A stretch of DNA of 28,210 bases from Candidatus Omnitrophota bacterium (lineage in GTDB: Bacteria > Omnitrophota > Gorgyraeia > Gygaellales > JAHJCI01): positions 1 through 28,210 of the forward strand of contig JADHWR010000008.1 in the NCBI GenBank assembly GCA_016783355.1, read 5' to 3'. This document shows positions 1 to 7,458 of the stretch, in pieces. Numbering within the stretch: the first letter of the stretch is position 1; the number at the start of each line of letters is the position of its first letter. A program made the position numbers and the translations under genes. Under the pieces are notes generated by a model. That model worked only from the letters and a program-made list of their open reading frames with translations. It searched no databases and was not told the origin of the DNA.

Positions 1-182
1 GGCAATAAACTACCTATACCATTAAGATTACCAATATACCTATTAGCCTCGGAAGCTAAATTTACTAATTCTTTAGTATAATTGATCTCAGGGGGTAACT
101 TATTAGGAATAAAAGCCCAATAATCTCTATCTGTTTTTAGAACCTTGCCTGCGGGACTATCTTTAAACTTGTTTATCTCCAT
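1..182 (-). CDS. Fic-family protein, N-terminal 60 residues (partial)
   Basis: The open frame runs from ATG at 182 leftwards past the window edge with no stop. A GGAGGG ribosome binding site lies just upstream at 186-191. The peptide begins MEINKFKDSPAGKVL and continues with a DYWAFIPNKLPP stretch, then NLASEANRYIGNLNGIGSLL. This matches the Fic_N region of Fic/DOC proteins, where a tryptophan/phenylalanine-proline motif is followed by a helix ending in LxG. Fic proteins usually transfer AMP from ATP to a target hydroxyl, but the HxFx(D/E)GNGRxxR catalytic loop would lie outside the window, so activity cannot be judged. Many such proteins end in a winged helix and regulate themselves, which would suit the inverted repeats over its promoter. 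Recognised from N-terminal pattern only. Confidence 0.72.
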   Translation of the reverse strand, partial: MEINKFKDSPAGKVLKTDRDYWAFIPNKLPPEINYTKELVNLASEANRYIGNLNGIGSLL

Positions 183-210
183 TTTCCCTCCTAGTTTAAA
201 CAATTGCCTT

Positions 211-271
211 ATTGAAGTCTGCTTCAATTATACAGTTCCTAATTGAAGAAATCAACTATTTTCTTCAATTA
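211..271 (-). promoter_or_regulatory. Promoter of the Fic gene with overlapping inverted repeats
   Basis: Read on the minus strand, TTGATT (250-255) and TATAAT (227-232) are separated by exactly 17 bases, a near-consensus sigma-70 promoter firing towards the Fic gene. Two inverted repeats built from TTGAAG/CTTCAA half-sites overlie it. One (240-251 / 260-271, 12-bp arms, 8-base loop) covers the -35 box and the recQ stop. The other (211-217 / 222-228, 7-bp arms, 4-base spacer) covers the start site and touches the -10 box. This arrangement looks like paired operators. The larger repeat could instead be a weak recQ terminator, but no T-run follows it. Confidence 0.6.
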
Positions 272-2111
272 ATCTACGAGTTTTCTGTAGATAGTCGCTA
301 ATTATAGAGGTAAAATCCTTGGCATAGGTCTCTGTTTTTCGATCGCCTACTCCAAAAACCGTGGAGAACTCTTCTCTTGTGGTAGGTTTAACCACGGCCA
401 TATCTTTTAAAGATTTATCCCCAAAGATGATAAAAACAGGCAGTCCTTTTTTATGGGCAAGCTCTGTTCTTTTTCTACGCAGCAATTGGAACAACTTTTG
501 GTCTATCCCATGCCATTGTTTTTCTTTTATTTCCCTTCTTTTCTTAGCGATTTCTTTTTTCTTCTTGGCTAACAACGGCTTGACCAATGTGGGAGTTATT
601 TTTCCATTCAATACCTTTATCCCCGAAGAAGTAAGAGAAAGAGTAGAATACTCCCCCTCCCTGCGGAGAAAATCCTGTCCTATCATTTGTTCTATCATGT
701 ATCGTATAAACTCCAACGAAGAACCGGCCATTGAACCAAATTTGGACAGATGATGATGACCCCTTTTCTCGACATTTTCGGTAAGATGGCCTTTTAATAT
801 ATTCGCTATATGCCTTGCTCCAAACCCATAATCAATATCCTGCGTAGCCTCATATACAGAAAACAATATATCCTGCCCCATTTTTAAAGGGTTTTGGACC
901 ATATCAAATTCATCCAGACAATAGTCGCAAGCCTCACAAGAATTTTTCTCGTATATCTGGCCAAAATAACTGGCAATGGCCCTATGCCTGCACTGGGGTT
1001 TTGAGCAAAAATGATACATTTTATTTAATTTGTCTACGAGGACATCCTGATTGGAAGACTTTTCTGATAGAAATTTCCACGTACGGTAATCCCTCCCGCC
1101 GTAAAACATATAGCAATAGGATGCAAGTCCGTCACGCCCGGCTCTTCCTGTCTCCTGATGATAATATTCCAGGCTCTTGGGCATGGCAGCGTGTATTATA
1201 AAGCGAATATTTGAACGGTCGATGCCCATACCAAAAGCAACTGTTGCCACTATTATGTTGACTTCCTCACGCACAAACTTATCCTGATTTACATGGCGTA
1301 TCTCATCCATAAGACCTGCATGATAAGGCAAGTTCTTAAAACCAAGCCTGTTGAGCCTATCGGATGTCGTATCCACATCATCCCTGCGCAAACAATATAT
1401 AATGCCGGGTTCGTCAGCGTGTTTTTCTAAAATATCCGTTATCTGTTTAAGGATAAGCGTACGAGGCACCATCCTATAGGTCAAATTAAAGCGATCCACG
1501 GGAGTAATGTGTATTTTGGGGTCGTCAAACTCAAGCTGCCTTACAATATCATCCTGCACTTCTTTTGTAGCAGTAGCCGTAAACGCATGAACGCTTATCA
1601 ATGGAAATGGAAATGCTTTTTTGATAATCCTTAGATTGCGGTAATCAGCCCTGAAATCATGTCCCCAATGGCTTATGCAATGAGCCTCGTCTATTACGAA
1701 AAAAGAAAGGGGGAGCGATTGCAGAAGATGCACGGTCTCCTGGTTCTGCAGGCGCTCCGGTGAGATATAAAGAAGTTTTATTTTTTGTCTCTGGATTAAA
1801 TCTATTATCTCTCTTTGTTCTCTGGAAGATAAACTGGAATTTAAATACACTGCGGCTATCCCCATATCCTTCAATGCATCCACCTGGTCTTTCATCAAAG
1901 ATATCAACGGAGAGATCACCACTGCCATGCCGTCCTTAAGAAGGGCGGGCAATTGAAAGCAAAGGGATTTACCTCCGCCTGTAGGCAGAACCGTAAGGCT
2001 TTCTTTGTCTTGCAGGATAGAGATAATGATTTCTTCCTGCAAGGGACGAAAAGACGTATAGCCCCAATATTGCTTTAATACGGATAGCATTTGTTCGCGA
2101 GTATAATTCAT
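252..2111 (-). CDS. recQ: ATP-dependent DNA helicase RecQ
   Basis: A 619-residue superfamily 2 3'-5' helicase with the full RecQ layout. The DEAD domain has Walker A TGGGKS near residues 44-49 and DEAH at 141-144. The second helicase domain carries QETGRAGRDG near 319-328. The zinc-binding subdomain has conserved cysteines near 374, 392, 395 and 398. A winged-helix RQC region follows, and a C-terminal HRDC domain (LFQLLRRKRTELAHKKGLP, ending near 600) completes it. RecQ unwinds recombination and replication intermediates, working with RecJ or topoisomerase III. Length and domain order are normal. It has its own promoter directly upstream, and the ATG at 2111 has no Shine-Dalgarno sequence because the promoter lies almost against it. 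Confidence 0.97.
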   Translation of the reverse strand: MNYTREQMLSVLKQYWGYTSFRPLQEEIIISILQDKESLTVLPTGGGKSLCFQLPALLKDGMAVVISPLISLMKDQVDALKDMGIAAVYLNSSLSSREQREIIDLIQRQKIKLLYISPERLQNQETVHLLQSLPLSFFVIDEAHCISHWGHDFRADYRNLRIIKKAFPFPLISVHAFTATATKEVQDDIVRQLEFDDPKIHITPVDRFNLTYRMVPRTLILKQITDILEKHADEPGIIYCLRRDDVDTTSDRLNRLGFKNLPYHAGLMDEIRHVNQDKFVREEVNIIVATVAFGMGIDRSNIRFIIHAAMPKSLEYYHQETGRAGRDGLASYCYMFYGGRDYRTWKFLSEKSSNQDVLVDKLNKMYHFCSKPQCRHRAIASYFGQIYEKNSCEACDYCLDEFDMVQNPLKMGQDILFSVYEATQDIDYGFGARHIANILKGHLTENVEKRGHHHLSKFGSMAGSSLEFIRYMIEQMIGQDFLRREGEYSTLSLTSSGIKVLNGKITPTLVKPLLAKKKKEIAKKRREIKEKQWHGIDQKLFQLLRRKRTELAHKKGLPVFIIFGDKSLKDMAVVKPTTREEFSTVFGVGDRKTETYAKDFTSIISDYLQKTRRLIEENS

Positions 2112-2119
2112 GTCGTTAT

Positions 2120-2147
2120 ATTATAAAAGAAAACTCAGGGCGGTCAA
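2120..2147 (-). promoter_or_regulatory. recQ promoter, leaderless type
   Basis: On the minus strand TTGACC (2142-2147) and TATAAT (2120-2125) are 16 bases apart. Only 8 bases separate the -10 box from the recQ ATG, so transcription should begin 0-2 bases before the start codon, leaving no room for a ribosome binding site. The -35 box overlaps the TGA stop (2144-2146) of the upstream gene. Boxes and spacing are seen directly; leaderless translation is inferred. Confidence 0.65.
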
Positions 2148-3706
2148 GGAGTAAGCCTTTTGGTTAATGAAAAGTAACCGCCGGTTAAGGCATCCAAAGA
2201 CGCACTGAGTTCTTCGAGGCGCAGTTGTTTTTCTTGGCGTTTGTCTTGCGTCAAGTCCTTTGAGGCAAGCTCTAAATTTAGGCGCTTACGCTCAAAATAC
2301 AATTTGGTTACCTGATCAAGAATGTCATTGCGCAGTTGAACCATAAGGCGAACCTGAGAATCAATCAAGCGCTGCTGGTCAGACCAGATTAAATCAGATA
2401 AATTCCACTTGAGAGAAACCCCCCAGTCGCGAGGGCCAACGGTAAACCCTGTTGATTTTGAATTACTATAACTAGATATTGTTTTATCGTAATCCAAACT
2501 AAAATCAGGTAAAATAGCTTTAAGCCGCGCTCCTCTTCTTAGGGCTTCGATCTTCTCGGGATCAATTACTTGTGCATATTTTATTGCTGCTTGTTGAACC
2601 TGCTGAATAGTCGGCTCTGTCTGAGGCGGGTGGCAGCCAAGGCGAAGTCCTTGCCTGCGCGCAGTGCAAATGAGCACAGGCGAGGTGGATTGGCTGACAG
2701 GACCCGCTTCCGTGCAATCCGTAGTTACAAATAGCCCCTTATCTGTCGCAGCATAGAGATTTCCGTTATTATCCATCGCCAAAAAACGGATATCCTTAGT
2801 GATTAATCTTAAAGAGACCTCATTCCAGAAATGCTTCTTTTCATCATAATTAAATATGCCTGAATCAGTTACAACAAAAACCCTTGATTTAGATGAGATA
2901 AGAAGGAATTTAGTCTTCTTCGTTAACAATCCAAAAGAAGACTCCGGATTCCAGCTTCTGCCTGCATCCTCGCTTTTATAGATACCTCCTCTAGTAGCCA
3001 AATAGAGGATTTGAGGTGCTCTTGGCTCAAGGGCGATATGTCTTATTGAGGAAATCTTTTCTGTCTTCGCCTCTTCTTCTGTCTCTGTATCTAAGAAATT
3101 TGCCTTTGCGATAAATATTCGTTCGTAAGACTGGCCTTGCTTAATCTTATATACCCCATTAGGAGTAACGACATAGATCAGATTATTTATTCTATCATGC
3201 GAAAGGGCTAAAATGTACGCGTTTCCTAATTTCCCTCCAAGCTTAGTCCAGTTAGTAACTCCTTCCTCGCGGACAAATAATCCTGCTTGTGTTCCTAAAT
3301 AAATTTTACCATCATCAGTAATAATTAGATTTACACAATTAGCCTCCTTAGCGTCTCTGCCATAGAAAATGCGCTGCCAGCTCTTACCAGTGTCCTTGCT
3401 TTGAAACAGACCAAATTCAGTAAGGGCGAAAATTTTCGTTTTATCTTTCGGCACAACATAAATAAAATTCACGGCCCGCCCTGTTGTCAGTGCCCTCTGC
3501 CACTTATCTCCCCCATCTTCACTTTTAAATACCCCATACTTGGTAGCCAAAAAGATTGTTTTGGGTTCCGCTTCATCTACCCAAACACAATTTACCTGCT
3601 CAATCTGCCTGCTTATATTCTCCCATGAAAAATCCTGGTCCGCACAGACACACCCAGAGCCCATTGCCCACAAAATTACACATCCCCATAAAATCCTACT
3701 TCTCAT
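2144..3706 (-). CDS. Secreted beta-propeller (BNR/Ycf48-like) protein with C-terminal helical domain
   Basis: About 520 residues. The N-terminus (MRSRILWGCVILWAMGSGC) is a signal peptide; the cysteine hints at a lipoprotein, but the lipobox is poor and cleavage after VCA is equally possible. Repeats of the form SEDGGDKWQ, SKDTGKSWQ and SEDAGRSW are Asp-box/BNR blades of a sortilin- or Ycf48-like propeller. The last 120 residues (DWGVSLKWNLSDL, then a helix-rich charged region with RLMVQLRNDILDQ) resemble a helical envelope-protein tail that I cannot name. A palindromic repeat is inserted in frame between the two parts (2626-2707). ATG at 3706 is preferred over GTG at 3715 because AAGGGGG lies 8 bases before it. 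No enzymatic role is evident; an envelope assembly or sensing role is only a guess. Confidence 0.75.
   Translation of the reverse strand: MRSRILWGCVILWAMGSGCVCADQDFSWENISRQIEQVNCVWVDEAEPKTIFLATKYGVFKSEDGGDKWQRALTTGRAVNFIYVVPKDKTKIFALTEFGLFQSKDTGKSWQRIFYGRDAKEANCVNLIITDDGKIYLGTQAGLFVREEGVTNWTKLGGKLGNAYILALSHDRINNLIYVVTPNGVYKIKQGQSYERIFIAKANFLDTETEEEAKTEKISSIRHIALEPRAPQILYLATRGGIYKSEDAGRSWNPESSFGLLTKKTKFLLISSKSRVFVVTDSGIFNYDEKKHFWNEVSLRLITKDIRFLAMDNNGNLYAATDKGLFVTTDCTEAGPVSQSTSPVLICTARRQGLRLGCHPPQTEPTIQQVQQAAIKYAQVIDPEKIEALRRGARLKAILPDFSLDYDKTISSYSNSKSTGFTVGPRDWGVSLKWNLSDLIWSDQQRLIDSQVRLMVQLRNDILDQVTKLYFERKRLNLELASKDLTQDKRQEKQLRLEELSASLDALTGGYFSLTKRLTP
2626..2707. repeat. Palindromic repeat (AGCGGGT family) inserted in frame in the propeller gene
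   Basis: The segment starts GCGGGTGGCAGCCAAG and ends TTGGCTGACAGGACCCGC, giving short inverted ends. The same boundaries and middle (GCGCAGTG, ATGAGCAC, GAGGTGG) recur in the intergenic copy near 14917-15043. Here it is translated without interruption as a linker of about 28 residues rich in Ser, Cys, Arg and Pro between the propeller and the C-terminal domain. Confidence 0.8.
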
Positions 3707-3720
3707 CTCAATCACCCCCT

Positions 3721-3756
3721 TACTCTAATAGACGCAAGGATAAGTAAAATCTCACA
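3721..3756 (-). promoter_or_regulatory. Possible ECF-type promoter of the propeller gene
   Basis: On the minus strand CGTCTATTAGAGTA (3734-3721) lies 15 bases before the ATG. It matches 13 of 14 bases of the sequence just upstream of the anti-sigma gene (7438-7425). CGTC-type -10 elements are common for extracytoplasmic-function sigma factors. Upstream similarity is weak (AGANTT about 13 bases before CGTC at both sites) and I see no classic GGAAC box. Confidence 0.35.
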
Positions 3757-3769
3757 TATTTTTTTCTTT

Positions 3770-4313
3770 AGGAGGCGGTTCTTGCTAACTTATACTATTA
3801 ACCGAATGAAAGTGTTTATTCCCAGCGCTGAAATCTTTCAGCGGTCTGCTACGGCTTACCCCGCTCTTTCTACTTGCGGAGAGACACTCTGAAGCAGAAA
3901 GGGCGGGGCTTACGACTCGTTCATTTGGGAATCAGGTCTCCACATTTGACAACAAGCGGGCTCTGTCTTGGCTGCCACCCGCTTGGTATGCAACCTTATG
4001 AAACTAATTTTGGAAGTCGGACTTCCAAAATTGACCTTGTAAGCGGGTGGCGAGGCGGTGGGCTGCCCAGAATTGCCCGCCCCGTACCGTACGGTACGGG
4101 GCCCGCAGCGAATTGAATCTACTGTCTGTCTCTCTTCTTGTAGTAAAACATTACGTAAAACGTCTGCAATTCCCTTTGTAAAATTACTTTTTAGCGGCAA
4201 ACCTGCCGCTTTGAACAATAGAAAATTGAAATCAGACCGCAATTGAGCCTTTTTATTTTGTCTATTGTCTATTTTCGATTGCTCAATTGCTCTATGCGCT
4301 GTTATAATAAAAA
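3770..4313. repeat. Nested repeat cluster between the propeller and CHAT genes
   Basis: This gene-free stretch of about 600 bases is almost entirely repeat. From left to right: a decayed GGTTCTTGCTAAC end (about 3771-3788); a module starting GAATGAAAGT (3804) with an AGCGCTGAA hairpin; a 54-bp insertion flanked by GGCTTA (3853-3858, 3907-3912); a 21-bp duplication flanked by CATTTG (3922-3927, 3943-3948); a shrunken AAGCGGG...ACCCGCTT element (3954-3984); a 12-bp-arm palindrome (4007-4031); a partial AGCGGGT element from 4041 interrupted by a 20-bp palindrome (4081-4100); an AGCGGCA/TGCCGCT hairpin (4193-4210); and AT-rich heptamer-like arms (about 4215-4300). Open frames here are by-products of repeat structure. 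No convincing terminator or promoter was found. Confidence 0.8.
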
Positions 4314-6722
4314 TTAATTTGACAGCACACTAAGGTAGGCTTGTTTGACTTCCTGGTAGTCTGGTGTGTCAATATTTTTGTAAAGCTGGAGGGCTTCCTG
4401 GAGGTATTCTTTAGCCTTAAATTTTCTGCCTAATTCTTCATACATCAATCCTAAATCATAATAAACTCCGGCTAAAACCGGCAGGTTTTTAATTGTGCGG
4501 CAGAGAAATATTGCTTCCTTAAAATACTCCTCTGCTTCCTTGTATCTCTTAATCTCCCAGAAATATTCGCCAATCATCCAATAATCAGAACTCAAGTTGA
4601 ATCTATGGTCAAATTGCCTATCTAAGGCTAAGCCCTTTTGATAAAATTCCCAAGCCAAATCATAATCTTTCTCAATCAGGGCAATTTCTCCCACATCAAA
4701 ATAATAATCGCTTAATTCATCCTCTGCTTTAAGACTCTCGAAGAGCTCCTTGCTCTTGTTAAAAAACTCCTTAGCCGAAACATAATCATCCCTCTCTTCA
4801 TAAACAAAACCCAGATTAAAATAATTATAGGCTAAATTAAGCCTGTGTTGAGGATTGCCTTTTCTTTGTCGATTAATCTCTAAGGCCTTTGTCACCAGAG
4901 AAAATGCTTCCTCCTTATTACCCTTATCGCTATGCCAGATAGCTAATCTGCCTAAGGTATCTGCTTCGTGAAGCTTATCGTTGTATTTACGGCTCAACTT
5001 TAAGGCTTTTTCATAAAACTGAAGAGAGTCTGGATAATCACCCCACATATGCTTTGTCCAGGCAATCTGAATGTAAGCAGTAGCTAAGTTGTGGTGGTCT
5101 TTCTTTTTTTCGCTAAAACGGGCTAAATCAAAATATGCCTGCAGGCTCAAATTTTGTTCACCCATTCGGAAATACACATCCCCTAAAAGTTTATAAGCAG
5201 CAAGATATGTGGGCTGCGAGGCAATTATTCTCTTAAGATGAGAAACTACCTCTCTGTTGTTGCCCTGTTGATAAAGTTTCTGGGTTTTTTGAAACAAAAT
5301 ATAAGTTTTTGGATTAGTTGTGGGTAAAATCTTAAAAAGAACAAAAGCAGCAATCACAAAAACAAAACCAGCGCAAAAAAGGCCAATTCTTCGATTACGC
5401 TTAGAATTGGTGCTGAGCGAAGTCGAAGTGCTAATTCTTCTTTTGTATCTTACTATGCGGGCAAGGTGTGTAAAAATCTCCCCTTTCTTGGTCTGCCTCT
5501 TGACTCTTGGAGGAAACAATTGAAAACTTGGCTCTCCATAAAGCACATAACTAAGCCAGGTAATACAAGATATACCGTATAATTCAATCAACTTTAGGCG
5601 TGCCTGGCGAACTGCGCCACCCAGGGAATTGCCCCCGGTTAGCTGATTATAAAATTCCTGGGCAAAATCCTTGCTTTTTGTGTCCTCAATTCTAAAAAAT
5701 GTGCCGATAAAATGTCGCACACCGGAAAAAAGAAATGCCGAAGCCAAACTCGCAATATTCTTTTGTATCTTCTCGTCTAATAAATCTTGTGTTATCCTTC
5801 CTGACTGACAGGCATTAGCAAAAATAATGCTGGGCAAAAGACCCGTCTGCCCCATTACCAATATCTCCTTCGCCGTTATCCAGCCATCGCTTAATACAAG
5901 GCCGCAGGATTGTTGCGGATGACTCCTGTCAAATTCTACATGTCCGGCGTAATGAATAATATCGTAATCTCTTAAATTTTTCTTCACATAATTGCTATTA
6001 ATATCCTGCGCCTTGAAGTCAACCTTTATTTTCTTGCTTTTGGTCAAATAATTCTTAATAAATAAACCTTCCTCATAAGCAGACCTCAGGTCTCCTGTGG
6101 GATTGGCGAGGATGAGCATCTTAACACTTCGACTGAGTTTATCCCGAGCGGAGTCGAGGGACTCAGTGCCAATCCTGAGCCTGTCGAACGGGTTGGCACT
6201 TCGACTGGGTTTATCCCGAGCGGAGTCGAGGGACTCAGTGCTGGCACTTCGAGAGAATCCCCGGTAGCGTGGCTGATACTGAAGCTGCTCTGAGCGCAAT
6301 ATACGGCCCAAATTAAACTTTAAACCTAAAAATTCTTTGCCATCAAAAAGATACTCCCACATAATATCAACCAATCTTTCGTCTAAAGCCAAAACAAGGT
6401 TATCATCCTCTTCCATTTCTATCAGTTTCTCTTTAATTGGATGAGGAAAAATAAGGTCAAAAAGCAAATGGCTGGATTTCTTAAGTTCGTCGAATGTTGC
6501 ATTACTGAGCCGCATTTGATTATCTACCTTATTAATAAGATGTATTATCTCTTTGTTTAAATTATTAATCTCCTTTAAATCAAAATCGTGGTAATTTATT
6601 GTCTTTACTGTAGGTAGATGCTCCTTTTCATACAAAGCCAGAGAAATCCTCTCAGTATCCACCCGGTTTAGCTCTAAAATCCAGATTTGATTATCGAGTC
6701 TGCTTCTTTCAAAATTGCTCAT
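4314..6722 (-). CDS. CHAT-domain (caspase-like) protease with transmembrane segment and TPR array
   Basis: 802 residues. The CHAT peptidase domain spans roughly residues 200-400 and shows both catalytic motifs: IIHYAGH with H261, and FANACQSG with C305. One transmembrane helix (near 443-463, IGLFCAGFVFVIAAFVLF) is followed by about eight TPR-like repeats to the C-terminus. By the positive-inside rule the protease would be cytoplasmic and the TPRs outside, unless the helix is only an anchor. CHAT proteases cleave partner proteins after signal-induced activation; the substrate here is unknown. The ATG overlaps the TGA of the upstream zinc-finger gene (ATGA), so translation is coupled. Repeat-derived inserts lie at residues of about 156-200 and 430-439, both before or after the catalytic core. 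No promoter of its own was seen. Confidence 0.9.
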   Translation of the reverse strand: MSNFERSRLDNQIWILELNRVDTERISLALYEKEHLPTVKTINYHDFDLKEINNLNKEIIHLINKVDNQMRLSNATFDELKKSSHLLFDLIFPHPIKEKLIEMEEDDNLVLALDERLVDIMWEYLFDGKEFLGLKFNLGRILRSEQLQYQPRYRGFSRSASTESLDSARDKPSRSANPFDRLRIGTESLDSARDKLSRSVKMLILANPTGDLRSAYEEGLFIKNYLTKSKKIKVDFKAQDINSNYVKKNLRDYDIIHYAGHVEFDRSHPQQSCGLVLSDGWITAKEILVMGQTGLLPSIIFANACQSGRITQDLLDEKIQKNIASLASAFLFSGVRHFIGTFFRIEDTKSKDFAQEFYNQLTGGNSLGGAVRQARLKLIELYGISCITWLSYVLYGEPSFQLFPPRVKRQTKKGEIFTHLARIVRYKRRISTSTSLSTNSKRNRRIGLFCAGFVFVIAAFVLFKILPTTNPKTYILFQKTQKLYQQGNNREVVSHLKRIIASQPTYLAAYKLLGDVYFRMGEQNLSLQAYFDLARFSEKKKDHHNLATAYIQIAWTKHMWGDYPDSLQFYEKALKLSRKYNDKLHEADTLGRLAIWHSDKGNKEEAFSLVTKALEINRQRKGNPQHRLNLAYNYFNLGFVYEERDDYVSAKEFFNKSKELFESLKAEDELSDYYFDVGEIALIEKDYDLAWEFYQKGLALDRQFDHRFNLSSDYWMIGEYFWEIKRYKEAEEYFKEAIFLCRTIKNLPVLAGVYYDLGLMYEELGRKFKAKEYLQEALQLYKNIDTPDYQEVKQAYLSVLSN
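5404..5435. repeat. Short GCACTTCGAC-type repeat in the CHAT gene linker
   Basis: On the minus strand GCACTTCGACTTCGCTCAGC lies in frame just before the transmembrane helix and encodes a STSTSLSTNS linker. It resembles the ends of the larger element at 6125-6255 in the same gene. Confidence 0.6.
6125..6255. repeat. Duplicated 72-bp palindromic repeat inside the CHAT gene
   Basis: A 44-base unit starting CACTTCGACT and ending GACTCAGTG occurs at 6125-6168 and again at 6197-6240 with one mismatch. The period is 72 bases, so the frame is kept and the peptide repeats as ESLDSARDK. The spacer (GCCAATCCTGAGCCTGTCG, then AACGGGTTGG) is nearly the same as in the insert at 14984-15031. The segment adds about 44 residues just before the conserved VKMLILANPTGDL strand of the CHAT domain. 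Confidence 0.85.
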
Positions 6723-7414
6723 CGTATTTCAATATTAATCGCTCCGAGTAACTCTTTCTGCCAAATCTGAATGCTATATTTACCGAAATTCAGATTGTCA
6801 AAAAAGACGCCCCCTGCCTTTGCCCAATAAGACTCAATCTCTATTTCATCCTTGAGTAAGACTAAGCGAACCCCCTCTAAAGGAAGGTCTGTCTCCTTTT
6901 TTCTTATCTCTAAGGTTAATCCTGCAATATCCCCTTCCTTTTTTTCTATCTTGAGAATAATTTTTAAATTTTCGAATTCCTTAATTAGGCAAATCTCTTC
7001 TTTAAATTCAGAGATTGAACGGCTGCGCACTATTGAAGGAGGAACAATCTGATTACCGAGGATAACATTGGCGCTTGTCTGAATTAGTTCCAATGCCCTT
7101 TCTTTAATCGCAATGATCGCCTCTAAGATAAAGGGGGTTGTCTCTTGCTTTACTAAATCCTTCGCCCGTTGCACAAGAGAAAGAGAGGGTTCTTCTTTTT
7201 CTTCTATCGCTGCGGTTTTCAAAATAGCCAAAATCTGACTGCAGCGTTGGCACTCAACAATATGGCGCTCTAACTTCTGTGCCTCCAGACTTGAGAGCTT
7301 TCCCTCCGAGAAGCAAACCATGGTTTCTTCATCAGGACAGCCGTGGCTCTCTGCCTTGTGTTTTTGGCGATAAAATTGATAGGCCATTTTGATTATCCTC
7401 TCAAGCTTAATCAT
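6719..7414 (-). CDS. Putative soluble zinc-finger (zf-HC2) anti-sigma factor
   Basis: 231 residues. Near residues 26-62 there is a zinc-binding anti-sigma pattern: CPDEE at the start, then HIVECQRC, the HxxxCxxC signature. Unlike most anti-sigma factors of this type, I see no transmembrane helix; the hydrophobic stretch FILEAIIAIKERALELI is interrupted by charges. The C-terminal half (LTLEIRKKETDLPLEGVRL, ending GKYSIQIWQKE) resembles a beta-sandwich of the carboxypeptidase-regulatory type. It lies 32 bases after the sigma gene and overlaps the CHAT gene by ATGA. A role in holding the neighbouring sigma factor is inferred from the motif and from adjacency. AGAGAGG lies 4-5 bases before the ATG. 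Confidence 0.8.
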   Translation of the reverse strand: MIKLERIIKMAYQFYRQKHKAESHGCPDEETMVCFSEGKLSSLEAQKLERHIVECQRCSQILAILKTAAIEEKEEPSLSLVQRAKDLVKQETTPFILEAIIAIKERALELIQTSANVILGNQIVPPSIVRSRSISEFKEEICLIKEFENLKIILKIEKKEGDIAGLTLEIRKKETDLPLEGVRLVLLKDEIEIESYWAKAGGVFFDNLNFGKYSIQIWQKELLGAINIEIR

Positions 7415-7424
7415 ATATCCTCTC

Positions 7425-7458
7425 TACTATAATAGACGAAAGAAAACTACAATTCTAA
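7425..7458 (-). promoter_or_regulatory. Possible ECF-type promoter upstream of the anti-sigma gene
   Basis: CGTCTATTATAGTA (minus strand, 7438-7425) lies 11 bases before the anti-sigma ATG, between the sigma stop and that start. It is the 13-of-14 match to the site upstream of the propeller gene at 3734-3721. If real, the sigma factor would drive anti-sigma and CHAT expression separately from rpsP-yajC readthrough. Confidence 0.35.

Noticed and set aside
2626..2707. Frameshift or pseudogene in the propeller protein
   Set aside because: The frame stays open through the insert and both flanking domains are intact.
4193..4210. Rho-independent terminator after the CHAT gene
   Set aside because: The AGCGGCA hairpin is not followed by a T-run in the transcribed direction.
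3874..4246. Open frames in the propeller-CHAT gap
   Set aside because: Their peptides are translations of the AGCGGGT and hairpin repeats on both strands.
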